From contig CAJTNN010000041.1 in the NCBI GenBank assembly GCA_910577585.1, positions 1 to 14,643 of the forward strand: a stretch of 14,643 bases of DNA. Reading direction: 5' to 3'. Positions 1-7,476 of this stretch are shown here, in pieces. The notes under the pieces are model-generated. The model was given only the letters and a program-made list of their open reading frames with translations, searched no databases and was not told where the DNA came from. How positions within the stretch are numbered: the first letter of the stretch is position 1; each line of letters starts with the position of its first letter. Source of the DNA: an uncultured Muribaculaceae bacterium (GTDB lineage Bacteria > Bacteroidota > Bacteroidia > Bacteroidales > Muribaculaceae). The position numbers were made by a program, and so were the translations under genes.

Positions 1-89
1 GTTAATCCATTCCATCCGCGCTCGCAACGAGCTGCATAGCAGCGAGTAAGAGAAATCCGCGCCTAAAAATTCATTCCCCATCTTCCAGA
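1..89. repeat. Mosaic repeat copy A, tail module (cut by window start)
   Basis: This stretch matches 12476-12566 of copy B almost base for base, so it is the tail of an element that begins outside the window. It carries a small triloop hairpin (gctgc-ata-gcagc). Its reverse complement resembles the start of the head module that follows at 137: both contain gaagatgggga, then a ggcgcggat block, a hairpin, and a gcggatgg...gattaac block. Tail and following head therefore form a large imperfect inverted repeat around 18-bp units. No coding capacity is supported. Confidence 0.8.
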
Positions 90-136
90 CGGGAGAACGT
101 GGTTTACGGGAGAACGGGGTGACGGAGAATGGGGTT
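89..136. repeat. 18-bp-type tandem repeat, copy A
   Basis: About three degenerate units of the form acgggagaacgg with spacers such as tggttt or ggtg lie between the tail and head modules. Spacing is about 16 to 18 bp. The same unit occurs upstream of the heads of copies B and C, and reversed in their middle parts. Confidence 0.7.
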
Positions 137-283
137 GACGGAGGCGTAGTTTTGAAGATGGGGAAGGAATTAAGGGCGCGGATCAATTCGCTTGTCGCTG
201 CGCGACTGCGCCGCGGATGGGAAGGATTAACGCGGATCCTTATCGATGTAATGCGGCTGGCTTGCACGCGGGTGGAAACGGAT

Positions 284-310
284 GCATCAAGGCGCTCAGC
301 GCCTTGATGC
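284..310. repeat. Perfect 12-bp triloop hairpin, copy A
   Basis: The arms gcatcaaggcgc and gcgccttgatgc are exact reverse complements around a 3-base tca loop. The same hairpin occurs at 11978-12004 (loop tca) and 14175-14201 (loop tga). Confidence 0.85.
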
Positions 311-346
311 GCGCGGATTCCGTCCCGGCAATCTCTTCCCCTCCCA

Positions 347-390
347 ATTCAGTCGCCGTGGGTTTGCAATTCAGTCGCCGTGGGTTTGCG
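347..390. repeat. 22-bp tandem array, copy A (2 units)
   Basis: Two units of the pattern attcagtcgccgtgggtttg plus ca or cg stand head to tail. The end of the second unit pairs with the following acccacggc (391-399), so the array finishes in a hairpin. Copies B and C have four units each. Confidence 0.85.
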
Positions 391-477
391 ACCCACGGCA
401 TAATAGATGCGCGCGGATTGCGTCCCGGCAAGCTCTTTGAACTGTTCTGCCAGTTCATGGAACTGGCTAAAATCTAA

Positions 478-513
478 TGCTGCCATAATTCTAAGGTTGA
501 AATTATGACAGCA
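478..513 (-). terminator. Hairpin, likely terminator of the 130-aa membrane gene
   Basis: Read on the minus strand, just past the stop of the 522-914 gene, a 13-bp stem (TGCTGTCATAATT with AATTATGGCAGCA, one G-U pair) encloses a 10-base loop. It is followed by TTAGATTTTAGCC, a weak T-rich run. Position and stem length fit a terminator. A triloop hairpin at 449-467 (gccagttc-atg-gaactggc) lies just beyond. Confidence 0.55.
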
Positions 514-521
514 AAGGTAGA

Positions 522-914
522 TTATGCGACTAAATTTTCCTCGCGGAGTTTGGGCCGTTTACCACTTGGCATACCGTCGATTAGGGCGAGAAGTTTTTTC
601 TTTTGTTCGCGGCGTATGTCGGCGCGGTCGGGTACCTTGATGTCGGCCCTGTAGAAGATCATTCCGAGAACGTATGAGAGGATGAGGAATGAGAGGAAAG
701 CTATAATCCAGAACCAGTCGCCGTCTTTCACCAGAAAACCGAAATTGTTGCCGTGTGAAGAATAGCAGATGATGGGGAATACAATGCAGACGATTATGCA
801 GAACAAGAAAAGTGCACCGGGAATCAGTGCCCCCATAATGTCCACCATTAACTCATGGGCAAGTTTCACGCCATGGAATTCAAAACGTTCATCGTTGTTC
901 TGTGTGTTGCACAT
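522..914 (-). CDS. Small membrane protein of unknown function
   Basis: A 130-residue protein that I do not recognise. It begins with a short polar segment, then has a strongly hydrophobic helix at about residues 27-50 (around GALIPGALFLFCIIV) and a second at about 66-88. It ends in a charged tail of about 40 residues rich in Lys, Arg and Glu, probably cytoplasmic. Two helices with no cleavable signal peptide suggest a small inner-membrane protein. It stands alone: a repeat lies downstream, and the secreted-protein unit lies upstream on the same strand behind a GC-rich hairpin at 982-1008. The ATG at 914 has A-rich sequence before it (AATCTAAACC). The hydrophobic pattern and the hairpin just past the stop support a real gene. 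Its function cannot be read from the sequence. Confidence 0.65.
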   Translation of the reverse strand: MCNTQNNDERFEFHGVKLAHELMVDIMGALIPGALFLFCIIVCIVFPIICYSSHGNNFGFLVKDGDWFWIIAFLSFLILSYVLGMIFYRADIKVPDRADIRREQKKKLLALIDGMPSGKRPKLREENLVA

Positions 915-981
915 ATGGTTTAGATTTCAGGATGTTTAAGGTTTGGGAAGAATGAGAGGGGAAGATGGGAGAGTGATAGGA

Positions 982-1008
982 GGGGGACACGTATTCGACG
1001 CGCCCCCC
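982..1008 (-). terminator. GC-rich hairpin after the 707-aa protein gene
   Basis: On the minus strand, about 45 bases past the stop at 1052, a stem GGGGGGCGCGT can pair with ACGTGTCCCCC through G-U wobbles around a short CGAAT loop. The strong stem suggests a transcription end for the secreted-protein genes. No clear T-run follows, so termination may be partial or Rho-linked. Confidence 0.5.
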
Positions 1009-1051
1009 ACTAATCAAACTTATTTATTAACCAAATTCAGGTCGGAATGCT

Positions 1052-3175
1052 TCAATGCTTGATCTTGAGGGCGACTTTGTTGCCTTCAGAATCAGCAATG
1101 ACGATTATATAAATCACGCCGTTGGAGGCACTGATTTTCACAATGTCATCGGAGCCATTGCCTTCCTCACCAAGAAGCATACCTGCTGTGTTATACACAT
1201 AGATTCGTGAATCTGCTTTCAGGTTGCCGATGATGATGTGGTCACCTTCGAGGGCAACAGAGTATTCACAGCTATCAATTGTAACCTCGTCAACACCGGT
1301 GGAGAAGTCGAATGTGATGACACCGGCATACTTGTATGTGACAGCTACGGTAGAGTCATCCTCAATGGCCGGAGTTGTGTACATCTCGTCAACTACCACT
1401 ACAGGCTCACCGTTGAATGTCACAGACTCGACCTCAAAGCTCTCATTGGGAGTAACCTTGAAAGTTGCAGTCTGGCCGGTGGGCACGATAGTTGTCATAG
1501 AGATAGAACCGGGGATAGAGTAAGTCACATCAAACTCAGTGCGCGTACCACCATTAAGGGTAACGGCTACTTCCTGATTGCCGATATGGTTTCCAATAAA
1601 TGGATTGTCCACAATGAAGCTGTTAGGCTTCATCACCAATTTATAGGTTTTGCCTGCATAGAGTTCCTGATTTACCACTCCAACGAAGTGACGTCCTACA
1701 TACTGACCGTTGCCAATCTCAGATTCACCGGTCAGAGTCTGACGGGTAATCGGGAATGTTGCAATCTCAGTTTCACCATCTGCTGTTACTTCATAAAGAA
1801 CACCCTTGTCACCGAGAGTTTTTGAAGATACAGTATTATAGAGAATCTCAGCGTATTCGTAATCAGGACAGTCAATGATGAAATAATCAACAAAGTCCTT
1901 GATCTGGTTATCCTTAAGATTTACTGCGGTAAGAGACCAAAGGGGGAGGTCTGACACTGCGGGAGTTGTATAGTGCAACTCAACGCGTTCGCTGATATAG
2001 TCTTTCAGATAAGCCTGTGTCATTGAGCCAATCTCGTATGCTTTCACATTCCCTTCGGGGATTACGAAAGTGTAGTCAGTCTCAGGTTCAAATACAGTCT
2101 TAGGATTGAAAATAAGACCTTTTGAATCGGAAGTCACCTCTCCTACAATAGTCTCAACAGGTTCGGCTGTGAAATCATTCCCTTTATAGATATATCCGGT
2201 GAAATTGGATTCATCAGTCATAGCAACAAATCCATAGTTTTTACCTTCAACCTCCGGGAACTTGAAAGGTACAGTAATTTCGCCCATGACAGTAACACTG
2301 CCATTGGAAGGGCGAACACGACCAGTGCCAAATGACTGATAACTTGCTCCATTGATTTCAATATCAATAGCCGAGTTGACAACATCTGGTTCATCAGTTA
2401 TACACACACAACCTTCGGGTATGTGAATGGTATACTTATGCCCATTATATAGTTTAGTTTCTGGAAAGGTAATAGTTATAAACTTTTCATTGTTATTATT
2501 TACAACAATATTTGAAGTTCTTGTAATTTCACTATTATCTTCCAACAAAACAACATTTGAGTCAAAATCGCTCGAAACCGAGATGTTATGATTAAAAGCG
2601 ACTTCAATTGATGGCAAAGTTTCATATAAAGCTTTGTCAATAATTGAACTTGTCTCAAAGGATAATACCTTCGCAACGTCTGAGCCCCCAATAAACGTTA
2701 TAGAAAGTGGTGAAGAATAGAAACTATACTTGGTAGCTGTAGTCCATGTAGACTCTCCTTTCTTACCAGCATAAAAATCGTATGTCAGCACAAGAGTATA
2801 CATTGTACCGGGTTCAACTTGAATGTTGGGAAAAGACAGATGAAAGTCAGCCCCTTCTTGAAAGGAATCTTTATTGGGCTTTATTGTTTCATACATTCTT
2901 CCGATGCATTCTCCGTCATCTTTAGAGCCTTTATATAATGCAGCAGACTTCTCGGCCGTCGGACGCGAAGCGACATATGCGCCACTTGAACAGATCCCCC
3001 ATTCGCCATCACCATATTCTTCAATTATTGAAGATAAATCAAAGTGTAGGATAATGTCATCAAATGAGGAAATTGTTCCATTGTTTTCAGGAGAACTTCC
3101 TGTAAACTGTAGGACTGCCGCGTGTCCGTAGACTCCTCCCAATAAAATGCAAAAAAGAAATATAAGTTTTCTCAT
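1052..3175 (-). CDS. Secreted multidomain Ig-like surface protein, 707 aa
   Basis: A 707-residue exported protein. Residues 1-19 form a signal peptide (MRKLIFLFCILLGGVYGHAA). The body is a series of beta-sandwich-like domains at about 20-156, 157-275, 276-395 and 396-545. Each has phrases such as FEPETDYTFVIPEGNVKAY and LYNGHKYTIHIPEGCV, typical of bacterial Ig-like folds. A 546-620 module has the TGQTATFKVTPNESFEV pattern of repeat domains in Bacteroidetes adhesins. The last 60 residues (RIYVYNTAGMLLGEE ... NKVALKIKH) resemble a type IX secretion sorting domain, though less canonical than its neighbours. No enzyme motif is visible; a surface adhesin or structural role is inferred. It lies 64 bp downstream of the 324-aa gene on the same strand, with a hairpin between. 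The 5' half of the gene looks richer in AT than the 3' half. Confidence 0.85.
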   Translation of the reverse strand: MRKLIFLFCILLGGVYGHAAVLQFTGSSPENNGTISSFDDIILHFDLSSIIEEYGDGEWGICSSGAYVASRPTAEKSAALYKGSKDDGECIGRMYETIKPNKDSFQEGADFHLSFPNIQVEPGTMYTLVLTYDFYAGKKGESTWTTATKYSFYSSPLSITFIGGSDVAKVLSFETSSIIDKALYETLPSIEVAFNHNISVSSDFDSNVVLLEDNSEITRTSNIVVNNNNEKFITITFPETKLYNGHKYTIHIPEGCVCITDEPDVVNSAIDIEINGASYQSFGTGRVRPSNGSVTVMGEITVPFKFPEVEGKNYGFVAMTDESNFTGYIYKGNDFTAEPVETIVGEVTSDSKGLIFNPKTVFEPETDYTFVIPEGNVKAYEIGSMTQAYLKDYISERVELHYTTPAVSDLPLWSLTAVNLKDNQIKDFVDYFIIDCPDYEYAEILYNTVSSKTLGDKGVLYEVTADGETEIATFPITRQTLTGESEIGNGQYVGRHFVGVVNQELYAGKTYKLVMKPNSFIVDNPFIGNHIGNQEVAVTLNGGTRTEFDVTYSIPGSISMTTIVPTGQTATFKVTPNESFEVESVTFNGEPVVVVDEMYTTPAIEDDSTVAVTYKYAGVITFDFSTGVDEVTIDSCEYSVALEGDHIIIGNLKADSRIYVYNTAGMLLGEEGNGSDDIVKISASNGVIYIIVIADSEGNKVALKIKH

Positions 3176-3193
3176 TTTGATTTTAAGTTAGAA

Positions 3194-3232
3194 GAGGTTG
3201 GAGCGTCCGAGGATACTCATTGCTCCAACCTC
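3194..3232 (-). terminator. Intergenic hairpin between two secreted-protein genes
   Basis: The arms gaggttggagc (3194-3204) and gctccaacctc (3222-3232) are perfect 11-bp complements around a 17-base loop. The hairpin fills most of the 64-bp gap between the 324-aa and 707-aa genes. On the minus strand it is followed by TTCTAACTTAAAA, a poor T-run. It could be a leaky terminator, an mRNA-stabilising element, or a processing site that sets different levels of the two proteins. Confidence 0.5.
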
Positions 3233-3239
3233 AAGTCTA

Positions 3240-4214
3240 TTATTTTACACAGACTTTTTTACCATCTATTACATAGATGCCTGCTGGAAGATTAGAAAGA
3301 TCTGAAACAGATCCATTGGTCTTAACAATGTTGCCATTGATTGAATAAATGGCAAACGTAGTGTTGCTCTTCAAAATTGTCATTGAATTTCCTGCGGTAT
3401 TCTGACCCTTTACTTTGCGAGCCACACCTACATCAGTAAGATTATACTCTGCAGCGTACTCAGGCACGATGTTGGCACCGACCTTAATCTTGTTCAGATA
3501 TACATTGATTGCCACCAAGTTTTCTTGAGTAACATCATCGTTAGGAGTCATGGGGACTGTTACAGCATAGCTACCAGTCCAAAAGTCCCAGTCAAACCAC
3601 AGTTCATCTGAACTTACAGGAACCCATATCTCTTCACCATCATTCAGTATAAGCTGAACATCTGCACTCGAATTTTCAGTAGCATATACCTCGTCTGAGA
3701 AGAGGAAGTTTACAAACCCCCAGCCATCGCTATAGACATCCCATACAGTTGTCGTGGCAGGGTCGGGGTCGAGGCCAATAAACTCAGCTTCTACATCGTA
3801 GGATGCCATATAGTTGGCGCTTGCAGTATACGCATAGGAGAATGCGTTTCCTTCATCGTCCACGGCATCTACCATGATTTGTTTGCCTTCCTTGTCGAAG
3901 ATCTCAGGCAGGTTGACCTCGATGAGGTACTGACCTGCATCGGGAGTACCCCATACAGTGTTGGGAACGGTTACTTCGACAGTTTTTGACGCGGTCACGT
4001 CAAGTGTTCCGGGAGTTACGGTGGCGTTGAAGCGAGCGCCTCCTATGAACTCGACAGACTTAACTGTCACCTCCTCATCGAATGTGAAGGTTACTTTGAA
4101 GTTGTCACGATCATCAATCGTGCTTCCGGATTCCGGATCGACCGTGTAGGTCGGGGTCGCTGAAGCACAGAACACAGCGGCCATTGCGAACAGCGATGTA
4201 AAAATCTTTTTCAT
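3240..4214 (-). CDS. Secreted Ig-like surface protein with sorting tail, 324 aa
   Basis: A 324-residue exported protein. Residues 1-19 are a signal peptide (MKKIFTSLFAMAAVFCASA). Residues about 20-120 form an Ig-like domain opening with YTVDPESGSTIDDRDNFKVT, similar in plan to the opening of the 707-aa neighbour. A second beta-rich domain spans about 135-255. Residues about 285-324 end in FAIYSINGNIV, then LPAGIYVIDGKKVCVK, the usual form of a type IX secretion C-terminal sorting domain in Bacteroidales (family knowledge). No catalytic motif is visible, so it is most likely a surface or outer-membrane-anchored binding or structural protein. It lies between the 944-aa and 707-aa secreted-protein genes. 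The ATG at 4214 follows A-rich sequence (TTTCAAA), as in its neighbour. Confidence 0.85.
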   Translation of the reverse strand: MKKIFTSLFAMAAVFCASATPTYTVDPESGSTIDDRDNFKVTFTFDEEVTVKSVEFIGGARFNATVTPGTLDVTASKTVEVTVPNTVWGTPDAGQYLIEVNLPEIFDKEGKQIMVDAVDDEGNAFSYAYTASANYMASYDVEAEFIGLDPDPATTTVWDVYSDGWGFVNFLFSDEVYATENSSADVQLILNDGEEIWVPVSSDELWFDWDFWTGSYAVTVPMTPNDDVTQENLVAINVYLNKIKVGANIVPEYAAEYNLTDVGVARKVKGQNTAGNSMTILKSNTTFAIYSINGNIVKTNGSVSDLSNLPAGIYVIDGKKVCVK

Positions 4215-4455
4215 TTTGAAAGATTTTAGTTGTGAAAGAATTATGGAATGAATTCCACGTTAGTTGTTTGTTGTTTTCGTTTCATGGTCCGTGTGAGTAG
4301 ACTGCAAGAGAAGTTCGTGAAACGGGGGCGAAATCCTTTCGGTCATAGTCTTTTTACAAATGCTGTGAGGGGCGGTTGGTGTTGTGATCAGATGTCTGAA
4401 AAAGATTTTCCGATTATCATAATCTGGTTTATAAATTGTTTAATTGAAATCATTA
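4215..4455. other. Intergenic region, 241 bp
   Basis: The region separates the 944-aa and 324-aa genes, both on the minus strand. A small bulged hairpin at 4409-4426 (around gattatcataatc), followed on the minus strand by AAAATCTTTTTC, might be a weak terminator. I see no convincing TAnnTTTG promoter and no credible small gene. Confidence 0.35.
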
Positions 4456-7290
4456 TTATTTCACCACGACCTTGCGGCCATTGATGATGTATATTCCTGC
4501 GGGGAGTTCCGCTGCGGATTTCACATTGATACGTATGCCGTCAACCGAGAATACCTCTGCATTGGCGAAGTCAACCGCGTCAAGGGTGATTTCCTCAACA
4601 CCGGTAGTAGAGACAGTAACCGAGCGGCTTACATCGCCATACCATCCACGGGAGTTGTAGGAATATCCGGTTACGCAGAAGGTGTTTTCAGGAGCGAGTT
4701 CCTGAGTCTGAGTGGAAATATGGTCATCCTCGCCACGATATACTACAGTAGCATTTCCCACTACATCACCCGGCTTGTACTCCACGCCATCCTCCAGTTG
4801 ACCCATGAAGGATTCACCATTGGAGATGAGTAGGATTGTTCCTGCGGCGTTAGGAGAACGGTCTGCCTCCACTATCACCACATCATCGTTGGGCATCGCC
4901 GAAAGGTTTTCGGGATAAGCCATGTCAGGGAGAGTATGGTAAGTGAAGTCGGCCACATTCTCATTATTGTAGAGAGGATTACTGTTGGCAGAGATTGCAC
5001 GGATGTAATAGTCCGTGTCATAATCCGGAATTGTCACAACATTGTTGGTTGCGCAGACAATATCCTCGTCATTGCCATAGTAAAGCACGATGGCGTTGCC
5101 GAGTTTAGTACCTGCGGCATAGGTGGTGCCGTCCACAGGAGTCTCCGAGTTAGAGAATGATTGCTCACTGAAAAGAACAAGAGTGTTCTCAGCATCCTCA
5201 CCACGCTTGCAGTTGACGGTGATGACAGCACTACGGTCCTCGTCGGCAGTAAGACCAGTGGCTGAGGATGCCGGAGCGGTCGGAGCCTCACCCGTGCGCT
5301 CAATCTTTATGTTGCGCAGATAGAGTTTTGTGAACTTCGGAGTCGAGAACTGGAACATGATGCGTCCATTATTGCCGATTACGGGCATATCGACCTCGAC
5401 AGTCTCGTATGTGGCAGAGCCATCTTCATTTGTTCCCTCTCCGGCCGATGTCATTGTGCCGGAATAAGATGTGATAGTCTTATAGACGTTGCGCTTGCCG
5501 TCAAGAATCTTCAGGAAGCCGGTGTCTCCGAATGAGCCGGGATCGCTACCCTGTGGGATAGCAACACTACTATCACTTGTTTCAGCAGCATCTCGTGCCG
5601 TCTCCATTGCAAACTCAAATGTGAGTTTAACAGAACTGTCGAGGTTTATCAGGGGAGTGGCGAGGTAAATCACATTATCTTCACTTGATACAGCATATAT
5701 AGCGGCATCTCCTTTGTACGCACGTCTCCACGGGATGAACTGATTCTCGCTTGCAGCCCAGAACATAAGCTGTTCGCCGTAAGGATAATTCTCCAGACCC
5801 GGTTCAAAGGGGAGCGAAACATTTGGAAGCGCGGCTGCATCACGGGCAGTTGCAGAAATCACCTCACCGTTGAGAGTCCATGCACGGAGGAAGGTCAGTT
5901 CATTCTCATTGCAGTCCAGTGAGAATGTGCCGGGTTCTCCGACATAAACCACCTTGCCTCCGCCGGGGAGCATGTCGCCTACCTTAACATCATGTGCCGG
6001 AACACCGAACACACCGGTGTAACCCTGCTGATAACCGGGATTAACCTCAGTTGTAGCGGCCACTATAACGGGGAAATCAGCACTGACGGTAACATCCACA
6101 CTCTTTGCTCCGGTTGCTTCTGTATTAAGAACAGTGGGGGCTGCCTGAGTGGTAGCGAACACCTTGTCGGCTGTATTGGTGCGGTTGTAAGCCGGATAGC
6201 CGTTTACGCTCAGAGCCTTCACATAGTATGTTGTGCCATCAACGATATTGTCAATTGAAACGGAAATTCTGGATGCGTTGCCATAATAGAGGGCTTTCGC
6301 ATTGCCGAAGGTTGTAGGCAAAACCTGTAATCCATTGGTCTCGCGGTATGCGGCACGGAACGTCTCACCGTCAATGGGGAGGTCAGCATCAGTGAAAGGT
6401 GTCTCGGAAACAAGGATGACAGTAGCATCAGCACCCTCGGCACGGGCGCAATTTATATTTAAAGCACGTCCTGATTGCTCTACCATCAGATTTGACGGTG
6501 CTTTGGCCGGAGCTGTGGCTTCTGTTTCAGGGGTAAAGATGATCACGGGAGAATAATCTTTGTCGTAATCATTCTCATCCCAATGGATATATGAATCAGA
6601 CTCAAGCATGTCAGCCTTCAGTTTGGGAGAGATGCTGAGAGGCTTATCAAGACCGGTCGCGGTCAGCTGCATCGCGTCATCGCCATCCCATCCTGAAAGA
6701 CCGGTGTCAAAACCATTGCCACTCTGATATGCGGTCTCCAATTCCTTGAAAACCATCTCCACTTTACCGTCAGCCTCATAAAGACGGATCTGAAGGGAGT
6801 ATTTGCCTTTGGATGAGCCACTCTCATTCAGTATGGCCCGCTTGAACTGCACTGTTAGTATGCGGTTTCCAACTTCACCTGATGTTTTGTAACTGATGCC
6901 ATCTGCTTTTGCCACACCCCCTTTTATAGGAGACATGCCGAGACGGAAAGCATCACCGCCATAGTTTACAATATCCTTACCGAGATAAATATTTCCTGTT
7001 GAAGATACCGCGAACTGATTGACTGAACGACCTCCGAATCTGAAATCAAAACCTATAGGAAACCCCTCGCCACTATAGTTGTTGGGAGTCTCCACATTAT
7101 TGGGGAAAAGTACGGTAGTACCCTCACCCCAAGCACAGGGGATGACGGTTCCGTCGGAAAATTCGGTATAAGGAGTTCCCCCTGTCGTTGTCACTTTGTA
7201 TTGGGGAATATTCCCGGCAAAGGCAAGTGAGGATACTCCGAGCGCGAGTGCGACAAGCGTATGCTTCGCGCAGGGGTAGAAATTTGTCAT
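4456..7290 (-). CDS. Large secreted protein with FN3-like repeats and sorting tail, 944 aa
   Basis: A 944-residue exported protein. Residues 1-25 are a signal peptide ending SLAFA. Residues about 27-255 form a beta-rich N-terminal domain with GFDFRFGGRSVNQFAVSSTG. Residues 263-382, 672-787 and 788-896 are three related FN3-like repeats sharing a VILVSE/LVLFSE/ILLISN strand, a following P-DG or L-DG turn and a GNA-x-x-x-Y-GN/GE strand. Between the first and second repeat, 383-670 holds another beta region and a jelly-roll-like part (about 495-666, IYLATPLINLDSSVKLTFEF to LYLRNIKIERTG) like carbohydrate or anchor domains of cleaved adhesins. Residues 908-944 (VFSVDGIRINV, LPAGIYIINGRKVVVK) are a type IX-like sorting end. 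It is first of three secreted-protein genes. Adhesion or glycan binding is inferred; no protease or hydrolase motif was found. Confidence 0.88.
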   Translation of the reverse strand: MTNFYPCAKHTLVALALGVSSLAFAGNIPQYKVTTTGGTPYTEFSDGTVIPCAWGEGTTVLFPNNVETPNNYSGEGFPIGFDFRFGGRSVNQFAVSSTGNIYLGKDIVNYGGDAFRLGMSPIKGGVAKADGISYKTSGEVGNRILTVQFKRAILNESGSSKGKYSLQIRLYEADGKVEMVFKELETAYQSGNGFDTGLSGWDGDDAMQLTATGLDKPLSISPKLKADMLESDSYIHWDENDYDKDYSPVIIFTPETEATAPAKAPSNLMVEQSGRALNINCARAEGADATVILVSETPFTDADLPIDGETFRAAYRETNGLQVLPTTFGNAKALYYGNASRISVSIDNIVDGTTYYVKALSVNGYPAYNRTNTADKVFATTQAAPTVLNTEATGAKSVDVTVSADFPVIVAATTEVNPGYQQGYTGVFGVPAHDVKVGDMLPGGGKVVYVGEPGTFSLDCNENELTFLRAWTLNGEVISATARDAAALPNVSLPFEPGLENYPYGEQLMFWAASENQFIPWRRAYKGDAAIYAVSSEDNVIYLATPLINLDSSVKLTFEFAMETARDAAETSDSSVAIPQGSDPGSFGDTGFLKILDGKRNVYKTITSYSGTMTSAGEGTNEDGSATYETVEVDMPVIGNNGRIMFQFSTPKFTKLYLRNIKIERTGEAPTAPASSATGLTADEDRSAVITVNCKRGEDAENTLVLFSEQSFSNSETPVDGTTYAAGTKLGNAIVLYYGNDEDIVCATNNVVTIPDYDTDYYIRAISANSNPLYNNENVADFTYHTLPDMAYPENLSAMPNDDVVIVEADRSPNAAGTILLISNGESFMGQLEDGVEYKPGDVVGNATVVYRGEDDHISTQTQELAPENTFCVTGYSYNSRGWYGDVSRSVTVSTTGVEEITLDAVDFANAEVFSVDGIRINVKSAAELPAGIYIINGRKVVVK

Positions 7291-7476
7291 ATAAAAGTAT
7301 TATGATTCTGTAATAGATGTGTCAGAATGGGATAATGCACCTGAAATCCGCATAAATATACGGTTGAAACTTAAAACTGAGAAAGCTTATTTGCGCGAAA
7401 TATCAGGGAAGTGGAATATAGTGAGGATAAGAGTAATATCTCAAAGTACCGGTATCTTGTTTTTAGTCGCGTCCGG
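7291..7476. other. Gap before the 944-aa gene, 186 bp
   Basis: This stretch has no ORF of note. On the minus strand TATATTTA at about 7360 loosely resembles a -7 box but lacks the final G and a clear -33 partner. If there is no promoter here, the 944-aa gene would be read from the promoter at 7838-7869 with a leader of about 540 bases. Confidence 0.3.

Larger units (their letters stand above)
137..406. repeat. Mosaic repeat copy A, head module
   Basis: This block runs from gacggaggcgtag to acccacggcataatag and is clearly homologous to 11829-12144 and 14032-14341. In order it holds a gaagatggggaagg segment, a tgtcgc-type hairpin, a gcggatgggaaggattaacgc segment, a perfect 12-bp triloop hairpin at 284-310, and a short 22-bp tandem array at 347-390. 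After 406 it does not continue into the middle part seen in the other copies. Instead a second version of the cgcggattncgtcccggcaa segment appears at 411-430. It looks like a truncated or rearranged copy. Confidence 0.8.

Noticed and set aside
119..477. Small ORFs in repeat copy A
   Set aside because: They are frames through the repeat with no protein-like composition or start signals.
982..1008. Shared GTCGAAT motif between the hairpins at 982-1008 and 7916-7961
   Set aside because: Seven shared bases in two GC-rich hairpins are too few to claim a common element.
1238..1825. 195-aa ORF on the plus strand inside the 707-aa gene
   Set aside because: It is antisense to a well-supported secreted protein and has no recognisable domain or promoter.
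4248..4484. 78-aa plus-strand ORF in the gap between secreted-protein genes
   Set aside because: It runs into the antisense of the 944-aa gene, has Cys- and Phe-rich random composition and no promoter.
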